From G963676655 sp963678305 (lineage in GTDB: Bacteria > Verrucomicrobiota > Lentisphaeria > Victivallales > Victivallaceae): a DNA stretch of 64,000 bases. Made by a program: the position numbers and the translations under genes. The DNA lies in assembly GCA_963678305.2 (NCBI GenBank), contig CAXXVV010000017.1, positions 186,001 through 250,000 on the forward strand. Reading direction: 5' to 3'. Within the stretch, counting starts at the first letter, position 1. Each line of letters starts with the position of its first letter. Below the pieces are notes generated by a model. That model had not been told where the DNA came from. It searched no databases and saw nothing but the letters and a program-made list of their open reading frames with translations. This document shows, in pieces, positions 24,879-34,343 of this stretch.

Positions 24879-24906
24879 GGCAACTGGAAACTGGTAACGG
24901 GAAACT
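24879..24906. repeat. Heptamer tandem array (GGAAACT-type, 4 units)
   Basis: Four 7-bp units (GGCAACT, GGAAACT, GGTAACG, GGAAACT) end 6 bases before the ATG of the PHP fusion protein. The gap before it (24652-24878) also holds AACATTGCGCAGAGCAAC, a weak match to the family 2 repeat core. Confidence 0.75.
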
Positions 24907-24912
24907 AATCTC

Positions 24913-27102
24913 ATGTATATTCAATTTTATCCGCAGGAAAATTTCTTTCATGGTTTTCCGGTCAAGGAACGCAAACTCTTCGCCGCAGGCAACATTCCGG
25001 ATGAACTGACCGGACAATTATGCCGGGCTTACTATATGGCCCCGGAACGCCCCGGAGTCAAAGCCGACCGGAAAAAACACGCAATTTTCGTTGCCGCACT
25101 GGATGACTGTCCATTCCTGAAAGACCAGTATAACCATCTTCCCGCCGCATTTATCAAACTTGAACCGGAATCTTTCGCCGTCATGCTGCCGCACCCGGAA
25201 AATCCGGCTGTCTGGCTGGGCGGACGTAATCATGCGGGGCTGCTCAAGACCTGTGAATTTTTCGTTAAAACGCTCGATAAACTAGCAAACAAAGTCCCCT
25301 GTGCCGGGGATTTTCATATTCACACCACCGTATCCGACGGTCTGACCAGACCGGAAAATGTAATCAGCGAGATCTACGCAAAACATTTAGACGTCTGCGC
25401 GATAACCGATCACAATACAATAGAGGGGGCCGTTCAGGTCATGGCATCCCATCCGGCCCGGATTATCTGCATTCTGCCGGGACAGGAACTTACCGATAAC
25501 CGCCACAACCACGTACTGGTCATCGGACCGGATGCGGATAAAATCCCGCGGTCAAAACCGGCTGAAGTACTAAAGGCGGCCCGGGAAAACGATGTTTTTA
25601 TCAGTCAGGCTCATGCCACCAGTACGGAATATTTTACCGGAACCACCAGTACCGAAGCCTACAATTACCTGTCCAGCGCTCCTCTGGCATCCCGTGAATA
25701 TCTTGGGGCCAACGCCGACGTTTCCGCCCTGGGTAATTCCGACGCGCATCTGACCGCGGATATTGGGCAGGCCCGAACCTTTATGCTCCTGCCGGAGCTG
25801 CGGCCGGAAAATGTTTTAGAAGCCTTGAAAACCGGTAGCGCCGCCGCCTTCATGGAGGGTGATTTTACCGGCAATAAAGAACTTGTTGAATTATTTTCGT
25901 TTATTTACAAACACTCGGATTTGCTTGACGGCAAACTGGTCCCGGCGGATATTTCCCGGCGACGTAATCTGGCCGGACTCCATCACAACTTTTTCCCGGC
26001 TGAATTCGGACTGATCGAAAACCATACCAAAGCGGAGCTCTTCGGTTATTTGAACAATCAACGTTTCAGAGTTGCTATCAACGGTCTGCTCGCATTCAGG
26101 ATCATGAATAAAACCAACCGCAAAATATTTTTCGACACCTGGGTACCCAATAATGTCAAAGTGACTCCGGGCGTCAGTCATAAATTAAGAAAACTTAAGG
26201 AAAACGGCAAGGTATTCTGCCTGCATAAACCTTGCGCTTGCATTGAAACCCGCTGGTCTCTCAAAAAGCTTGAACCACCCTACGCGATCGAAGTCGGAGA
26301 GGCGACGGAGGGCGTTCTGAAGATCAATGCCATTGCTAAACAACTGCAACTGCACACCTGCAAAGAGTTTGATGTCCGCCACCTGCTCAAACCTGGCGAA
26401 AACATGATAGAAACCGGCAAATGTTTTTCGGCATTGGACAATTTACGCCTGGGGTTCGGGAAAGAGCTAACCAAATGGGAAATTCGCGAAAATGCAGCCC
26501 AACCGTGGCGCGAGGTAGGAACAGCCTCCAATCTGCAAATCCAGAACATCGCCGAACACAATTTTATCGGCGAATTTGAATACCGGACAATTCTGCAATC
26601 CCCGACAGGTCATTCCACACCGACCACCCTGTTCTTTCATGGCATCGACGGGATAATTGAGATCATCATCAACGGTAAACCGGTTTTCAGACGCGGCGCT
26701 AACCATTGGGAGGATCGGATGGAACTGCAATTGCCGACCGGGTTGCAATATCCATGTGAAATGACGATAAAATTAGCCAATCAAGTCGGGTTGTGCGGTA
26801 TCAGCAACCACACATTCCTTGGAGAGACTGTTGAATTATCTCAAGAAAAGAACCGATTTACCATCCCGGCTGGATATGATTTTGCCGCCATCCGCTGCGG
26901 CGAACCCAGGGTAAGGGCCTTGGTATGCGATAAGGATGGCGGGATAATCGAGCAATTTCTGGCCGACGGCCTGCCTCACCTGATAGAATATGACAACTCG
27001 GCGGAATTGCGGATAAACTGCTTTGAAGAACTGCCGGAAAAATCGCGTCCACGGGTAATCACTTTCAAACCGTCAGCTGCGCCTCTCCCCCAAGGCTTGT
27101 AA
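24913..27102 (+). CDS. Multidomain PHP-family metal-dependent phosphoesterase
   Basis: The 729-residue protein has a PHP domain at about 130-320: H135 and H137 in GDFHIHTTVSDG, D166 and H167 in ITDHNT, GQELT, and NSDAHLT. The N-terminal 125 residues and the C-terminal 400 residues have no motif I recognise. The C-terminal part alternates beta strands (for example LFFHGIDGIIEIIINGKPVF), like galactose-binding jelly rolls. There is no signal peptide, so it is probably cytosolic. The domain mix recalls PHP proteins in polysaccharide loci, but no such locus is adjacent. It converges on the RDD gene with a 12-base gap. Confidence 0.75.
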   Translation: MYIQFYPQENFFHGFPVKERKLFAAGNIPDELTGQLCRAYYMAPERPGVKADRKKHAIFVAALDDCPFLKDQYNHLPAAFIKLEPESFAVMLPHPENPAVWLGGRNHAGLLKTCEFFVKTLDKLANKVPCAGDFHIHTTVSDGLTRPENVISEIYAKHLDVCAITDHNTIEGAVQVMASHPARIICILPGQELTDNRHNHVLVIGPDADKIPRSKPAEVLKAARENDVFISQAHATSTEYFTGTTSTEAYNYLSSAPLASREYLGANADVSALGNSDAHLTADIGQARTFMLLPELRPENVLEALKTGSAAAFMEGDFTGNKELVELFSFIYKHSDLLDGKLVPADISRRRNLAGLHHNFFPAEFGLIENHTKAELFGYLNNQRFRVAINGLLAFRIMNKTNRKIFFDTWVPNNVKVTPGVSHKLRKLKENGKVFCLHKPCACIETRWSLKKLEPPYAIEVGEATEGVLKINAIAKQLQLHTCKEFDVRHLLKPGENMIETGKCFSALDNLRLGFGKELTKWEIRENAAQPWREVGTASNLQIQNIAEHNFIGEFEYRTILQSPTGHSTPTTLFFHGIDGIIEIIINGKPVFRRGANHWEDRMELQLPTGLQYPCEMTIKLANQVGLCGISNHTFLGETVELSQEKNRFTIPAGYDFAAIRCGEPRVRALVCDKDGGIIEQFLADGLPHLIEYDNSAELRINCFEELPEKSRPRVITFKPSAAPLPQGL

Positions 27103-27114
27103 AAACTTTAAGCT

Positions 27115-28386
27115 TTACATCACCGCTTTACCGGCAACATGGTAAACCCGTACTCCGGCAAGCAGATCCTGAATTCCTGCCCCGCAGATAAAGATCATCA
27201 GCGGGGTGAAAATGCCAAATATCAGCATAAAAAACGCAAACAGGAACGAGCGGAAGAAAAAAGCCTCGTGCGGCTCACGTTTTCCAGGTCGGGCGACAAA
27301 CAGCCCCCAGAACCACATGCCGAAAGTCTGGGCGAAATAACCAATCGCAATCGTATAGTAGATTAAAACCAGAACCGCGATGATTACAACCGTTTTGGTT
27401 ATCTGGGAACTGATATCAGAGACCTTGCACCATACGCCGTAACCGGCATTTTTAGCAGGATCGGCATGATATTCTTCATAACCGTTGGCAAGGCAAACAT
27501 ACTTATCACCGGTTCCGGCAACCGTCCAGGTCGAACCACGAAAATAGCCGGTCCTGAAATCAGCTTTTCTGGATGGCGGCGCTGTTGCTTTATTGTTATC
27601 CGTAACTTCAAACTCCGGCATAAACGCCTTTTCCGGAACTTTGTTTTCGACATCTTCCTCTTTCGTTTTTTTGACCACAACCGGACCACCGCCACCAGTC
27701 CCGAATTCACTAAAGCCGGACTCGCGTCCCATTTGACGCGGTTCTGCCGGTTTATTTTTTTCTTCCGGTGTAGGTTCCGGTGCCGGAGTATACTCGGTCC
27801 GGTTTCTGGCGGCCTCGCGTTTTGCTTCCTCCGCATCTTCTTTTGCTTTAAGTTTGGATTGCTCCTGCTGGTAAGCGGAATATTCATCCGCTTTTTGAAT
27901 TTTGAGCATACGCAGCGCATATTCCTTACCATCAATCAAACAGTCAGATGCGGCCAGTTCGTTATCCGGCATATTCTTCGCGCTGTCACTGACAACGCCG
28001 CCGATCAGATAACAGAGTATAAGCAATCCGATAATGAAGAAAATCAGCGCATCAAACAAAAACGCCATAAATCTGGTAGGCAGCTTGGCTTTAACCGCGG
28101 CTCTGCGCTGCAGATAACCGCTGGCGGAATTTGCCTGGTCCCGGCCTTTAGTGAACAACTCGGACACTGATCCGAACATTCCGCCGCCGCTTTTCTTATC
28201 GGCCACCGGCTCCAGGACGTGCGCCTTGAGAAAATCCATATCGGCCGCATTATGCCAGTTGTTAACCAGCGTGGGACGAACCGGGGTTTGAGAATCGATT
28301 CTGCGTTCCGCGGCCCATTTGATCAAAGTAGTTTCATCGACCGGACCGTGTTCCACACCATCTTTATCTTTGATAACATATTGCAT
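27115..28386 (-). CDS. GYF_2/RDD-domain membrane protein
   Basis: The 423-residue protein begins with a GYF_2-like domain (about 1-60; YVIKDKDGVEHGPVDETTLIKWA and a conserved W), a motif seen in many membrane proteins of this group. A membrane segment follows (about 108-128). An E/K/P-rich soluble stretch (about 160-250) comes next, and the rest contains three hydrophobic segments typical of an RDD domain (IIAVLVLIYYTIAIGYFAQTFG, FFRSFLFAFFMLIFGIF, GIQDLLAGVRV). RDD proteins are poorly characterised transporter-like or stress-related proteins. No partner is visible. Confidence 0.75.
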   Translation of the reverse strand: MQYVIKDKDGVEHGPVDETTLIKWAAERRIDSQTPVRPTLVNNWHNAADMDFLKAHVLEPVADKKSGGGMFGSVSELFTKGRDQANSASGYLQRRAAVKAKLPTRFMAFLFDALIFFIIGLLILCYLIGGVVSDSAKNMPDNELAASDCLIDGKEYALRMLKIQKADEYSAYQQEQSKLKAKEDAEEAKREAARNRTEYTPAPEPTPEEKNKPAEPRQMGRESGFSEFGTGGGGPVVVKKTKEEDVENKVPEKAFMPEFEVTDNNKATAPPSRKADFRTGYFRGSTWTVAGTGDKYVCLANGYEEYHADPAKNAGYGVWCKVSDISSQITKTVVIIAVLVLIYYTIAIGYFAQTFGMWFWGLFVARPGKREPHEAFFFRSFLFAFFMLIFGIFTPLMIFICGAGIQDLLAGVRVYHVAGKAVM

Positions 28387-28703
28387 GGAATAATCTCTTT
28401 AGTTTACCTTATATAAATTTCAATACACAAAAACATAAGCCGTAACCGCCATTATTTCAAACTCGAATTACAAGATATTTTGATTTTGACATATAAAGAA
28501 GGGATAAATACCAGCGGGACTTTATCAAATAAAAAGGTTTCCATTTCGGCAACCAAACGGTTAAAATCAATAACCAATAACAGAACCAAGACTCTTGTCG
28601 ACAAACAGTTACGATTTAATATAATTCAAACGGTATAATAATTTGAAAATGGAGTTTTCAGCTGTTATATTATCTTTAAATCAAACAATTAGGAGGACTT
28701 GAT
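28387..28703. other. Intergenic gap between the RDD gene and rayT copy 1
   Basis: This AT-rich stretch separates divergent genes. It holds only weak promoter-like words (TATAAT near 28635) and a short inverted pair (TTCAAA/TTTGAA near 28630) ahead of the rayT ribosome site AGGAGG at 28692. I see no RNA gene or repeat in it. Confidence 0.4.
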
Positions 28704-29681
28704 ATGGGAATACGAATGAAAGTCAGAAATGAAGGCTGCTATTATCATCTTTATAATCGGATCGGCGGCATTAAAGGAGAACATCCTTTTTCCGATATGG
28801 ATAAAGAATATGGCTTCAAATTGCTTCGGTATCTATGTGATTACTTCCTGATTGAAGTCATTTCCGCCGCCTGGATGGGGAATCATTTTCACCTCGTCGT
28901 TTACGCTCCCGGACCGGATGAACTGCCACCACTTGCAACTATAGTCAAAAGACATAACAATTATTACAAATCAATGAAAAAAATATTCCAGTTCGGCCCG
29001 AGAAACCCGGTTATTAGTCTTGACAACCCTCAACAATGCCGGGAAACAGCCCTTAAAATGATCGATATCAGCCGGTTCATGTCGGCCTATCAACGACAAT
29101 TTACCTGCGTTTACAATGAAACGCGCAACCGAACCGGCCAACTCTGGGGAGGCAGATTCAAAAGCGTAATCCTCGAAAAAATAAACGCCTTGACCGCTTG
29201 CGTCATCTATGTTGAACTTAATCCAGTCCGGGCCGGATTGAAAAATTCTCCCGCAGACTACAGCTTCTCAACCTGGGGACGGTATTGTCGTAGCGGAAAA
29301 CATATGTTTTATATGAATTTCGTTAAACATATGAAACCGAATATCACCACCGGAGATAACTCAAAATGGACCGATATTGAACTGTTCGCATTCTTCCGGG
29401 GAGAACTGGCGCGCATCATAGCGGCGGAAACCGGAGCTTCCAGTGAAGAAATAAATGCAGCTCACGATGCCGCCCGACAAAAAGAATCAATGCATGTACG
29501 TTTTCTGCAACGCACCAGACACTTTACAGATGGGGCCATTTTAGGCTCAAAAATATTTATCCGACAAACCGGAAAACAATTTGATGATCCGGAACGCATG
29601 CAGAAAAAACAACTGGCAAAAGGATTCAGTTCAACCGGTGCGATACTGTACTGTTTCCGAAAACTGAAGATGCTTTCGTAA
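28704..29681 (+). mobile_element. REP-associated tyrosine transposase (RayT-type), copy 1
   Basis: This 325-residue Y1 transposase of the HUH superfamily has the HxH metal motif H61-F-H63 in WMGNHFHLVVYAPG and a catalytic tyrosine candidate Y169 in VIYVELNPVRAG. RayT enzymes cut single-stranded DNA at a GTAG or GGAG tetranucleotide next to a hairpin, the same structure as the REP-like units near 1170-1640. The gene has an AGGAGG site and no frame damage. It ends about 60 bases before the dapF terminator. A paralogue lies at 42145. No terminal repeats of an IS are visible. Confidence 0.92.
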
Positions 29682-29730
29682 GCAGTAAAACAGGTTAATC
29701 ATCTCCGGTCATTGTCTAAAAAAACAGCCG

Positions 29731-29771
29731 AAAAAAGAAAAAAGGAAAGAGCCGACAAAACTCTTTCCCTT
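29731..29771 (-). terminator. Terminator of lysA-dapF
   Basis: On the minus strand AAGGGAAAGAG/CTCTTTCCTT forms a 10-bp stem with a 9-base loop, followed by TTTTCTTTTTT. Confidence 0.88.
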
Positions 29772-29792
29772 GATTTACAAATAACAGTGATG

Positions 29793-30641
29793 TCAGACCG
29801 TGACAACACCTTCAAAAGCGGTGGTGGCGGGACCGGTCATATAGACGCGGTTGTCATCACCCCATTCGATTTGCAGATCGCCGCCGCGCAAATGAACGGT
29901 CACGCTGCGGCCGGTAAACTGGTTCAAAACACAGGCGACCGCCACGGCGGAAGCGCCGGTACCACAGGCCCAGGTTTCGCCCGCGCCGCGTTCCCAAACC
30001 CGCATGTCAACCTCGGTCGGCGACAGTACTTTGACGAACTCGACGTTGATCTTGTTCGGGAAGACTTCATGGACTTCAAGCTCCGGACCATGAATCAAAA
30101 CCTGTTCATCCGTAATCTCGTCCACAAATATCACCGAGTGGGGATTTCCCATCGAAACGCAGGTCATTGCATATTCAAAACCATTGCTCAAAACTATCGG
30201 CTCACTGACCACCGGTTTCTTATCGATATTGACCGGAATAAAAAGTCCGTTGAGTTCCGGTTCGCCCATGTCCACCCTGGCCTGTTCAAAATTGCCGTCA
30301 GCGTCACGCGACACCACAATATGTTTAATCCCGGCGCCGGTCATGATATCGACCTCGTTACCGGTAAGATAACCGTTGTCACACAGGAATTTGGCAACAC
30401 AGCGGATGGCATTGCCACACATTTCCGCTTCGGAACCGTCTGAGTTGAACATCCGCATACGGAAATCGGCTTTGGTATCTTTCAGTATCAGAACAATACC
30501 GTCGCCACCGATACCGAAATGTCGGTCGGAAAGTTCAGGTGCGATCTCTTCCGGATTTGGAATCAGTTGAGGATTATCGATGCAGTCGAAATAAATATAA
30601 TCGTTGCCGCATCCGTGCATTTTGGTAAATTTAAGCTGCAT
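29793..30641 (-). CDS. dapF: Diaminopimelate epimerase
   Basis: This enzyme converts LL- to meso-diaminopimelate for lysine and peptidoglycan. The two catalytic cysteines are C75 in MCGNAIR and C226 in ACGTGAS. MHGCGNDY at the N-terminus, GIGGDGIV and the 282-residue length match the family. GGGAG lies 7 bases before the ATG. The gene starts 2 bases after lysA stops, so the two act in consecutive steps of one operon. Confidence 0.97.
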   Translation of the reverse strand: MQLKFTKMHGCGNDYIYFDCIDNPQLIPNPEEIAPELSDRHFGIGGDGIVLILKDTKADFRMRMFNSDGSEAEMCGNAIRCVAKFLCDNGYLTGNEVDIMTGAGIKHIVVSRDADGNFEQARVDMGEPELNGLFIPVNIDKKPVVSEPIVLSNGFEYAMTCVSMGNPHSVIFVDEITDEQVLIHGPELEVHEVFPNKINVEFVKVLSPTEVDMRVWERGAGETWACGTGASAVAVACVLNQFTGRSVTVHLRGGDLQIEWGDDNRVYMTGPATTAFEGVVTV

Positions 30642-30643
30642 AA

Positions 30644-31852
30644 TTATTCTCCCAGGATTTGTTCTACCAGTTCCTGCGGTGACAGGCCCTTGCGAACGAG
30701 TTCCAGATGACCGTCGTACCAGACTGTTTCAGCCGGCATCGGACGCAAATTATATACTCCGCCCATTGAGTAGCAGTAAGCTCCGGCGTTTTCAATCGCC
30801 AGGATATCACCTTCGCGGATTTCCGGCAGTTCGCGCTGTTCAGCAAAACGGTCGCCGGTTTCACAGATATTGCCGCAAATATCATAGGTTTTGATCTCAC
30901 CGTCAGGATTCGACAAATTAACTATATGATGATATGCGTCGTACATCATCGGCCGAATCAACTGCGGGAATCCGGAATTACAGCCGACAATAGAGCGGGT
31001 GCGATTCTCTTTAATAGTATTGACTTCTACCACCAGATAACCGCATTCCGCCACAATATATTTGCCGGGTTCAAAATACATTTCCAGTTCGCTTCCGAAA
31101 CGGTTGCAGAACTCACTGAAAAGACGCGTGATCTCAGCGCCCATCGCAACATAATCGACCGCCTTTTCTCCCGGTTGGTAAACAACCTTGAAGCCGCCGC
31201 CGAAATCGAGAAAACGCAGTACCGGAAAGCGCTCAGGAGTTGCCAGAGCCATAATATTTTTCATACTCTGAAAAACTGAATCGGTATGCTGCAAGCCGGA
31301 GCCGGTATGCTCATGCAGGCCGACAATTTTCAGATCGTATTTTGCCGCCATCTCAACCACTTTATCAACATCTTCCATCAAAATACCGAATTTGGTCAGA
31401 TCGCCGCCGGTCATAATCTTGGCATGCGCTCCGTCAACCACATCAGGATTGAAGCGGATACATACTTCGCTGCCGGGATACTGTTTGCCGAATTTTTCCA
31501 GACGGGACAATGAACCGATATTCATCAACACACCCATTTCCTTAACCATCGCCACTTCGGCATCGGTCATATTGTTGGCGGTATAGATGATGTTCTCTTT
31601 CGGGAAACCGGCTTTCAGCGCCATGATAACATCCCCGGGGCTGACAGTATCAAGCCCGGCGCCCGCATCATTCAAAAGTTGCAGCAAACGGAAATTATAG
31701 TTGGCTTTCATCGCGTAATGGACCTTCAGTTTGGGCCATTTGATAAAATCGTACAGGTCGTGGTAGCATTTCAGCATTTTATCCGCGTCGTAAACATAAA
31801 CCGGCGTGCCATGCTGTTCCGCCGCCTGTAACATTACTGCTCTGTCAAGCAT
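30644..31852 (-). CDS. lysA: Diaminopimelate decarboxylase
   Basis: The 402-residue PLP enzyme makes lysine from meso-diaminopimelate. K49 in AMKAN binds PLP, LDFGGGFKV is the phosphate loop, FEPGKYIVAE contacts the substrate, and CGNICETGD carries the catalytic cysteine of the neighbouring subunit. HEHTGSG corresponds to the conserved H-x-H-x-GS segment of fold III decarboxylases. GGAG lies about 11 bases before the ATG. Confidence 0.95.
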   Translation of the reverse strand: MLDRAVMLQAAEQHGTPVYVYDADKMLKCYHDLYDFIKWPKLKVHYAMKANYNFRLLQLLNDAGAGLDTVSPGDVIMALKAGFPKENIIYTANNMTDAEVAMVKEMGVLMNIGSLSRLEKFGKQYPGSEVCIRFNPDVVDGAHAKIMTGGDLTKFGILMEDVDKVVEMAAKYDLKIVGLHEHTGSGLQHTDSVFQSMKNIMALATPERFPVLRFLDFGGGFKVVYQPGEKAVDYVAMGAEITRLFSEFCNRFGSELEMYFEPGKYIVAECGYLVVEVNTIKENRTRSIVGCNSGFPQLIRPMMYDAYHHIVNLSNPDGEIKTYDICGNICETGDRFAEQRELPEIREGDILAIENAGAYCYSMGGVYNLRPMPAETVWYDGHLELVRKGLSPQELVEQILGE

Positions 31853-31896
31853 AATATTTATTCTCCAATTTCTTTAAGTTAAAATTCCAAATATTT

Positions 31897-31924
31897 AATA
31901 TAACCGTTTTCAGGACAAAAACAA
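31897..31924 (-). promoter_or_regulatory. Possible lysA promoter
   Basis: TTGTTT (31924-31919) and TATATT (31902-31897) are 16 bases apart, 44 bases upstream of lysA. No lysine-riboswitch-like leader is visible in this gap. Confidence 0.4.
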
Positions 31925-31992
31925 GGCAGATTTATAAAAACCCGGACATACACAGAACGACACGGGCAGGCAAGTATAGAATATTCAATATC

Positions 31993-32023
31993 GAACAAAA
32001 AACATCCAATATTCAAGTATTGG
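31993..32023 (-). terminator. Terminator of the nucleotide-sugar operon
   Basis: CCAATA/TATTGG with a 6-base loop is followed by ATGTTTTTTG on the minus strand, just after the rmlD stop codon. Confidence 0.6.
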
Positions 32024-32033
32024 CCGGATAAAG

Positions 32034-32873
32034 TTAATTGATCTTCAGTAAAAACTCTTTCAAGGCGTCATACCAGTGGGGACGCTCGAAATTGAGAACC
32101 TGATCAATTTTAGCACAATCAAAACGGGAATTCAAAGGGCGTTGCGCCGGGGTGGAAAATTCACTGCTTTTACAGGGGTGTACTTTGGCAGGGAGTTCCA
32201 ATTTACGTACAATATAGCGCGCCGTTTCGTAACGCGACGCGTAACCGTCGGCGGCAAAATGATACAAGCCTTCAGGGTGTTTGTCAAGGAAGCAAAGAAT
32301 CGCTTTTGCTACCGCGGTTGTCGGAGTTGGCGCGCCAACCTGATCATCAACTACTTTCAATTCGGGCCGGGATTTCGCCAGATCGATTATCTTGTAGACA
32401 AAATTATTACCGGCATGTCCGTAAGTCCATTCGACCCGGATCACCGCATGGCGACAATCAGTTTCGGCCAGCAGCTTTTCGCCCGCCAGCTTGGTTTTGC
32501 CGTAAACGCTCAGTGGATTCGGTTCGTCCATCTCTTTCAAACAGGCGGCGGATGAATCCCCGAAAACAAAATCGGTACTGATATGGACAAGGTATTTTCC
32601 GGCTTCGGCACAGATATCACCGAGGGTTTTCACGGCGGCGGCATTCACCGCATAAGCGAGATCCGGCTCCGCTTCAGCCTGGTCAACCGCCGTATACGCT
32701 GCACAATTGACGATTACGTCGCCGGCAACGACCGCCTGGCGGACATCCTGTTCTCTGGTAATGTCGAATTCCGGCCGGTCAAAAACGACGACTGAATAAC
32801 CGACCTGCTCGGCCGTCCACTGCAAATCACTGCCAAGCATTCCTTTACCGCCGAGAATAACCAATGTCTTCAT
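32034..32873 (-). CDS. rmlD: dTDP-4-dehydrorhamnose reductase
   Basis: This 279-residue short-chain-type reductase makes dTDP-L-rhamnose. GGKGMLGSDL is the NADPH loop, VNCAAYTAVDQAE is the RmlD signature, and the active site is S-T-D...Y-G-K-T-K (ISTDFVFGD, SVYGKTKLAGE). It is the last gene of the operon and abuts rmlC without a gap. Confidence 0.95.
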   Translation of the reverse strand: MKTLVILGGKGMLGSDLQWTAEQVGYSVVVFDRPEFDITREQDVRQAVVAGDVIVNCAAYTAVDQAEAEPDLAYAVNAAAVKTLGDICAEAGKYLVHISTDFVFGDSSAACLKEMDEPNPLSVYGKTKLAGEKLLAETDCRHAVIRVEWTYGHAGNNFVYKIIDLAKSRPELKVVDDQVGAPTPTTAVAKAILCFLDKHPEGLYHFAADGYASRYETARYIVRKLELPAKVHPCKSSEFSTPAQRPLNSRFDCAKIDQVLNFERPHWYDALKEFLLKIN

Positions 32874-33410
32874 TTACATATACTCTGCATTTTTAAAGAT
32901 TGGATGTTTCATATCGCGCTCTGACAGAATCGGCTCAGTGACCGGCCAGTCAATCCCGAGTTCAGGATCGTTCCAGGCGATCCCGCGTTCGTCCTGCGGC
33001 GACCAGTAGTCGCTGCACTTGTACAGGAATTCAGCGGTTTCACTGAGAACGCAGAAGCCGTGGGCAAAACCTTTCGGGACATAAAGCATTTTGCGGTTTT
33101 CAGCTGAGAGAATAAATCCTTCCCATTGCCCGAAAGTCGGTGAATCCAGGCGGACGTCGACCACTACGTCAAAGACTTCACCAATCGCGACCCTCACCAG
33201 TTTATCCTGACCGCGATTTACCTGATAATGCAACCCGCGCAAAGTTCCTTCAGCGGATTTTGAATGGTTATCCTGAACCCACTGATGGTCGATACCGGCG
33301 GCAATCATATCCCGCTGGTTATATGATTCAAAAAAGAAGCCCCGTTTGTCACCAAATATTTTTGGTTCAACCACCAGGATTCCAGGGAGTTTTGTGCTGC
33401 TTACGTTCAT
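32874..33410 (-). CDS. rmlC: dTDP-4-dehydrorhamnose 3,5-epimerase
   Basis: This is a 178-residue cupin enzyme. The RGLHYQ motif carries the catalytic histidine, the DVRLDSPTFGQW strand and the YVPKGFAHGF segment match RmlC, and EFLYKCSDYW follows. AGGA is 5 bases before the ATG. It lies between rmlA and rmlD. Confidence 0.96.
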   Translation of the reverse strand: MNVSSTKLPGILVVEPKIFGDKRGFFFESYNQRDMIAAGIDHQWVQDNHSKSAEGTLRGLHYQVNRGQDKLVRVAIGEVFDVVVDVRLDSPTFGQWEGFILSAENRKMLYVPKGFAHGFCVLSETAEFLYKCSDYWSPQDERGIAWNDPELGIDWPVTEPILSERDMKHPIFKNAEYM

Positions 33411-33428
33411 TTTTTCCTGTTTGTAAAA

Positions 33429-34340
33429 TTAATTGGATTTCTTATGGACCGAGGTGTACAAGTGCCGCCCCGGACTGACTAATTCTTTAAGGTAATCGGC
33501 ATAGGAACTCTTACCAAGAGCAACGATGCACTCATTCAACTGGGCGTCGGTTATCCATTTTTTCCGCCATGAAACCTCTTCCGGACAGGCAATTTTCAGC
33601 CCCTGCCGCTTCTCGATCGTCGCCACATATTGACCCGCTTCAAGCAGCGAATCATGGGTACCGGTATCGAGCCAGACCGAACCGCGGCTCATCAGCTTTA
33701 CATCAAGCTTGCCCTGATCCATATAAATCCGGTTCACATCGGTTATCTCAAGTTCACCGCGATGGGACGGTTTGATACATTTAGCGATATCGATGACCGT
33801 ATTGTCGTAGAAATAAAGTCCGGTAACGGCATAACGAGATTTAGGTTGAGCCGGTTTTTCCTCAAGACTTACGGCATTGAAATTTTCATCGAATTCAACC
33901 ACCCCGTAACGCTCAGGATCATGGACCGGATAGGCAAAAACCGTCGCCCCCTGCTCCATAGCGGATGCCTCGTTCAGCAGAATCGACAGTTGATGTCCGT
34001 AGAATATATTATCCCCGAGAATCAGAGCGCAGTTGTCCGATCCGATAAATTCTTCACCTATGAGAAAAGCCTGGGCCAGACCGTCGGGTGAAGGTTGTTC
34101 CGCGTATTCCAGATGAATCCCCCACTGCGAACCATCGCCAAGCAGGGATTCAAAACGCCCGATGTCTTCAGGGGTAGAAATGATTAACACTTCGCGGATT
34201 CCGGCCAGCATCAGAGTAGTCAAAGGATAATAGATCATCGGCTTGTCATAAACCGGCAACAGTTGCTTTGAAACCACTCTGGTCACCGGATAAAGCCGGG
34301 TTCCGGCCCCGCCCGCAAGTATTATTCCTTTTCTCTCCAT
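33429..34340 (-). CDS. rmlA: Glucose-1-phosphate thymidylyltransferase
   Basis: This 303-residue nucleotidyltransferase makes dTDP-glucose. GGAGTRLYPVT is the nucleotide motif, with KQLLPVYDKPMIYYPL and EYAEQPSPDGLAQAF as RmlA markers. GGAG is 9 bases upstream of the ATG. The next enzyme of the pathway, RmlB, is not encoded in this window. Confidence 0.96.
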   Translation of the reverse strand: MERKGIILAGGAGTRLYPVTRVVSKQLLPVYDKPMIYYPLTTLMLAGIREVLIISTPEDIGRFESLLGDGSQWGIHLEYAEQPSPDGLAQAFLIGEEFIGSDNCALILGDNIFYGHQLSILLNEASAMEQGATVFAYPVHDPERYGVVEFDENFNAVSLEEKPAQPKSRYAVTGLYFYDNTVIDIAKCIKPSHRGELEITDVNRIYMDQGKLDVKLMSRGSVWLDTGTHDSLLEAGQYVATIEKRQGLKIACPEEVSWRKKWITDAQLNECIVALGKSSYADYLKELVSPGRHLYTSVHKKSN

Positions 34341-34343
34341 AAT

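Noticed and set aside
31853..32033. Lysine riboswitch in front of lysA
   Set aside because: The gap is only 181 bases, and half of it is the upstream operon terminator; no conserved riboswitch elements were seen.
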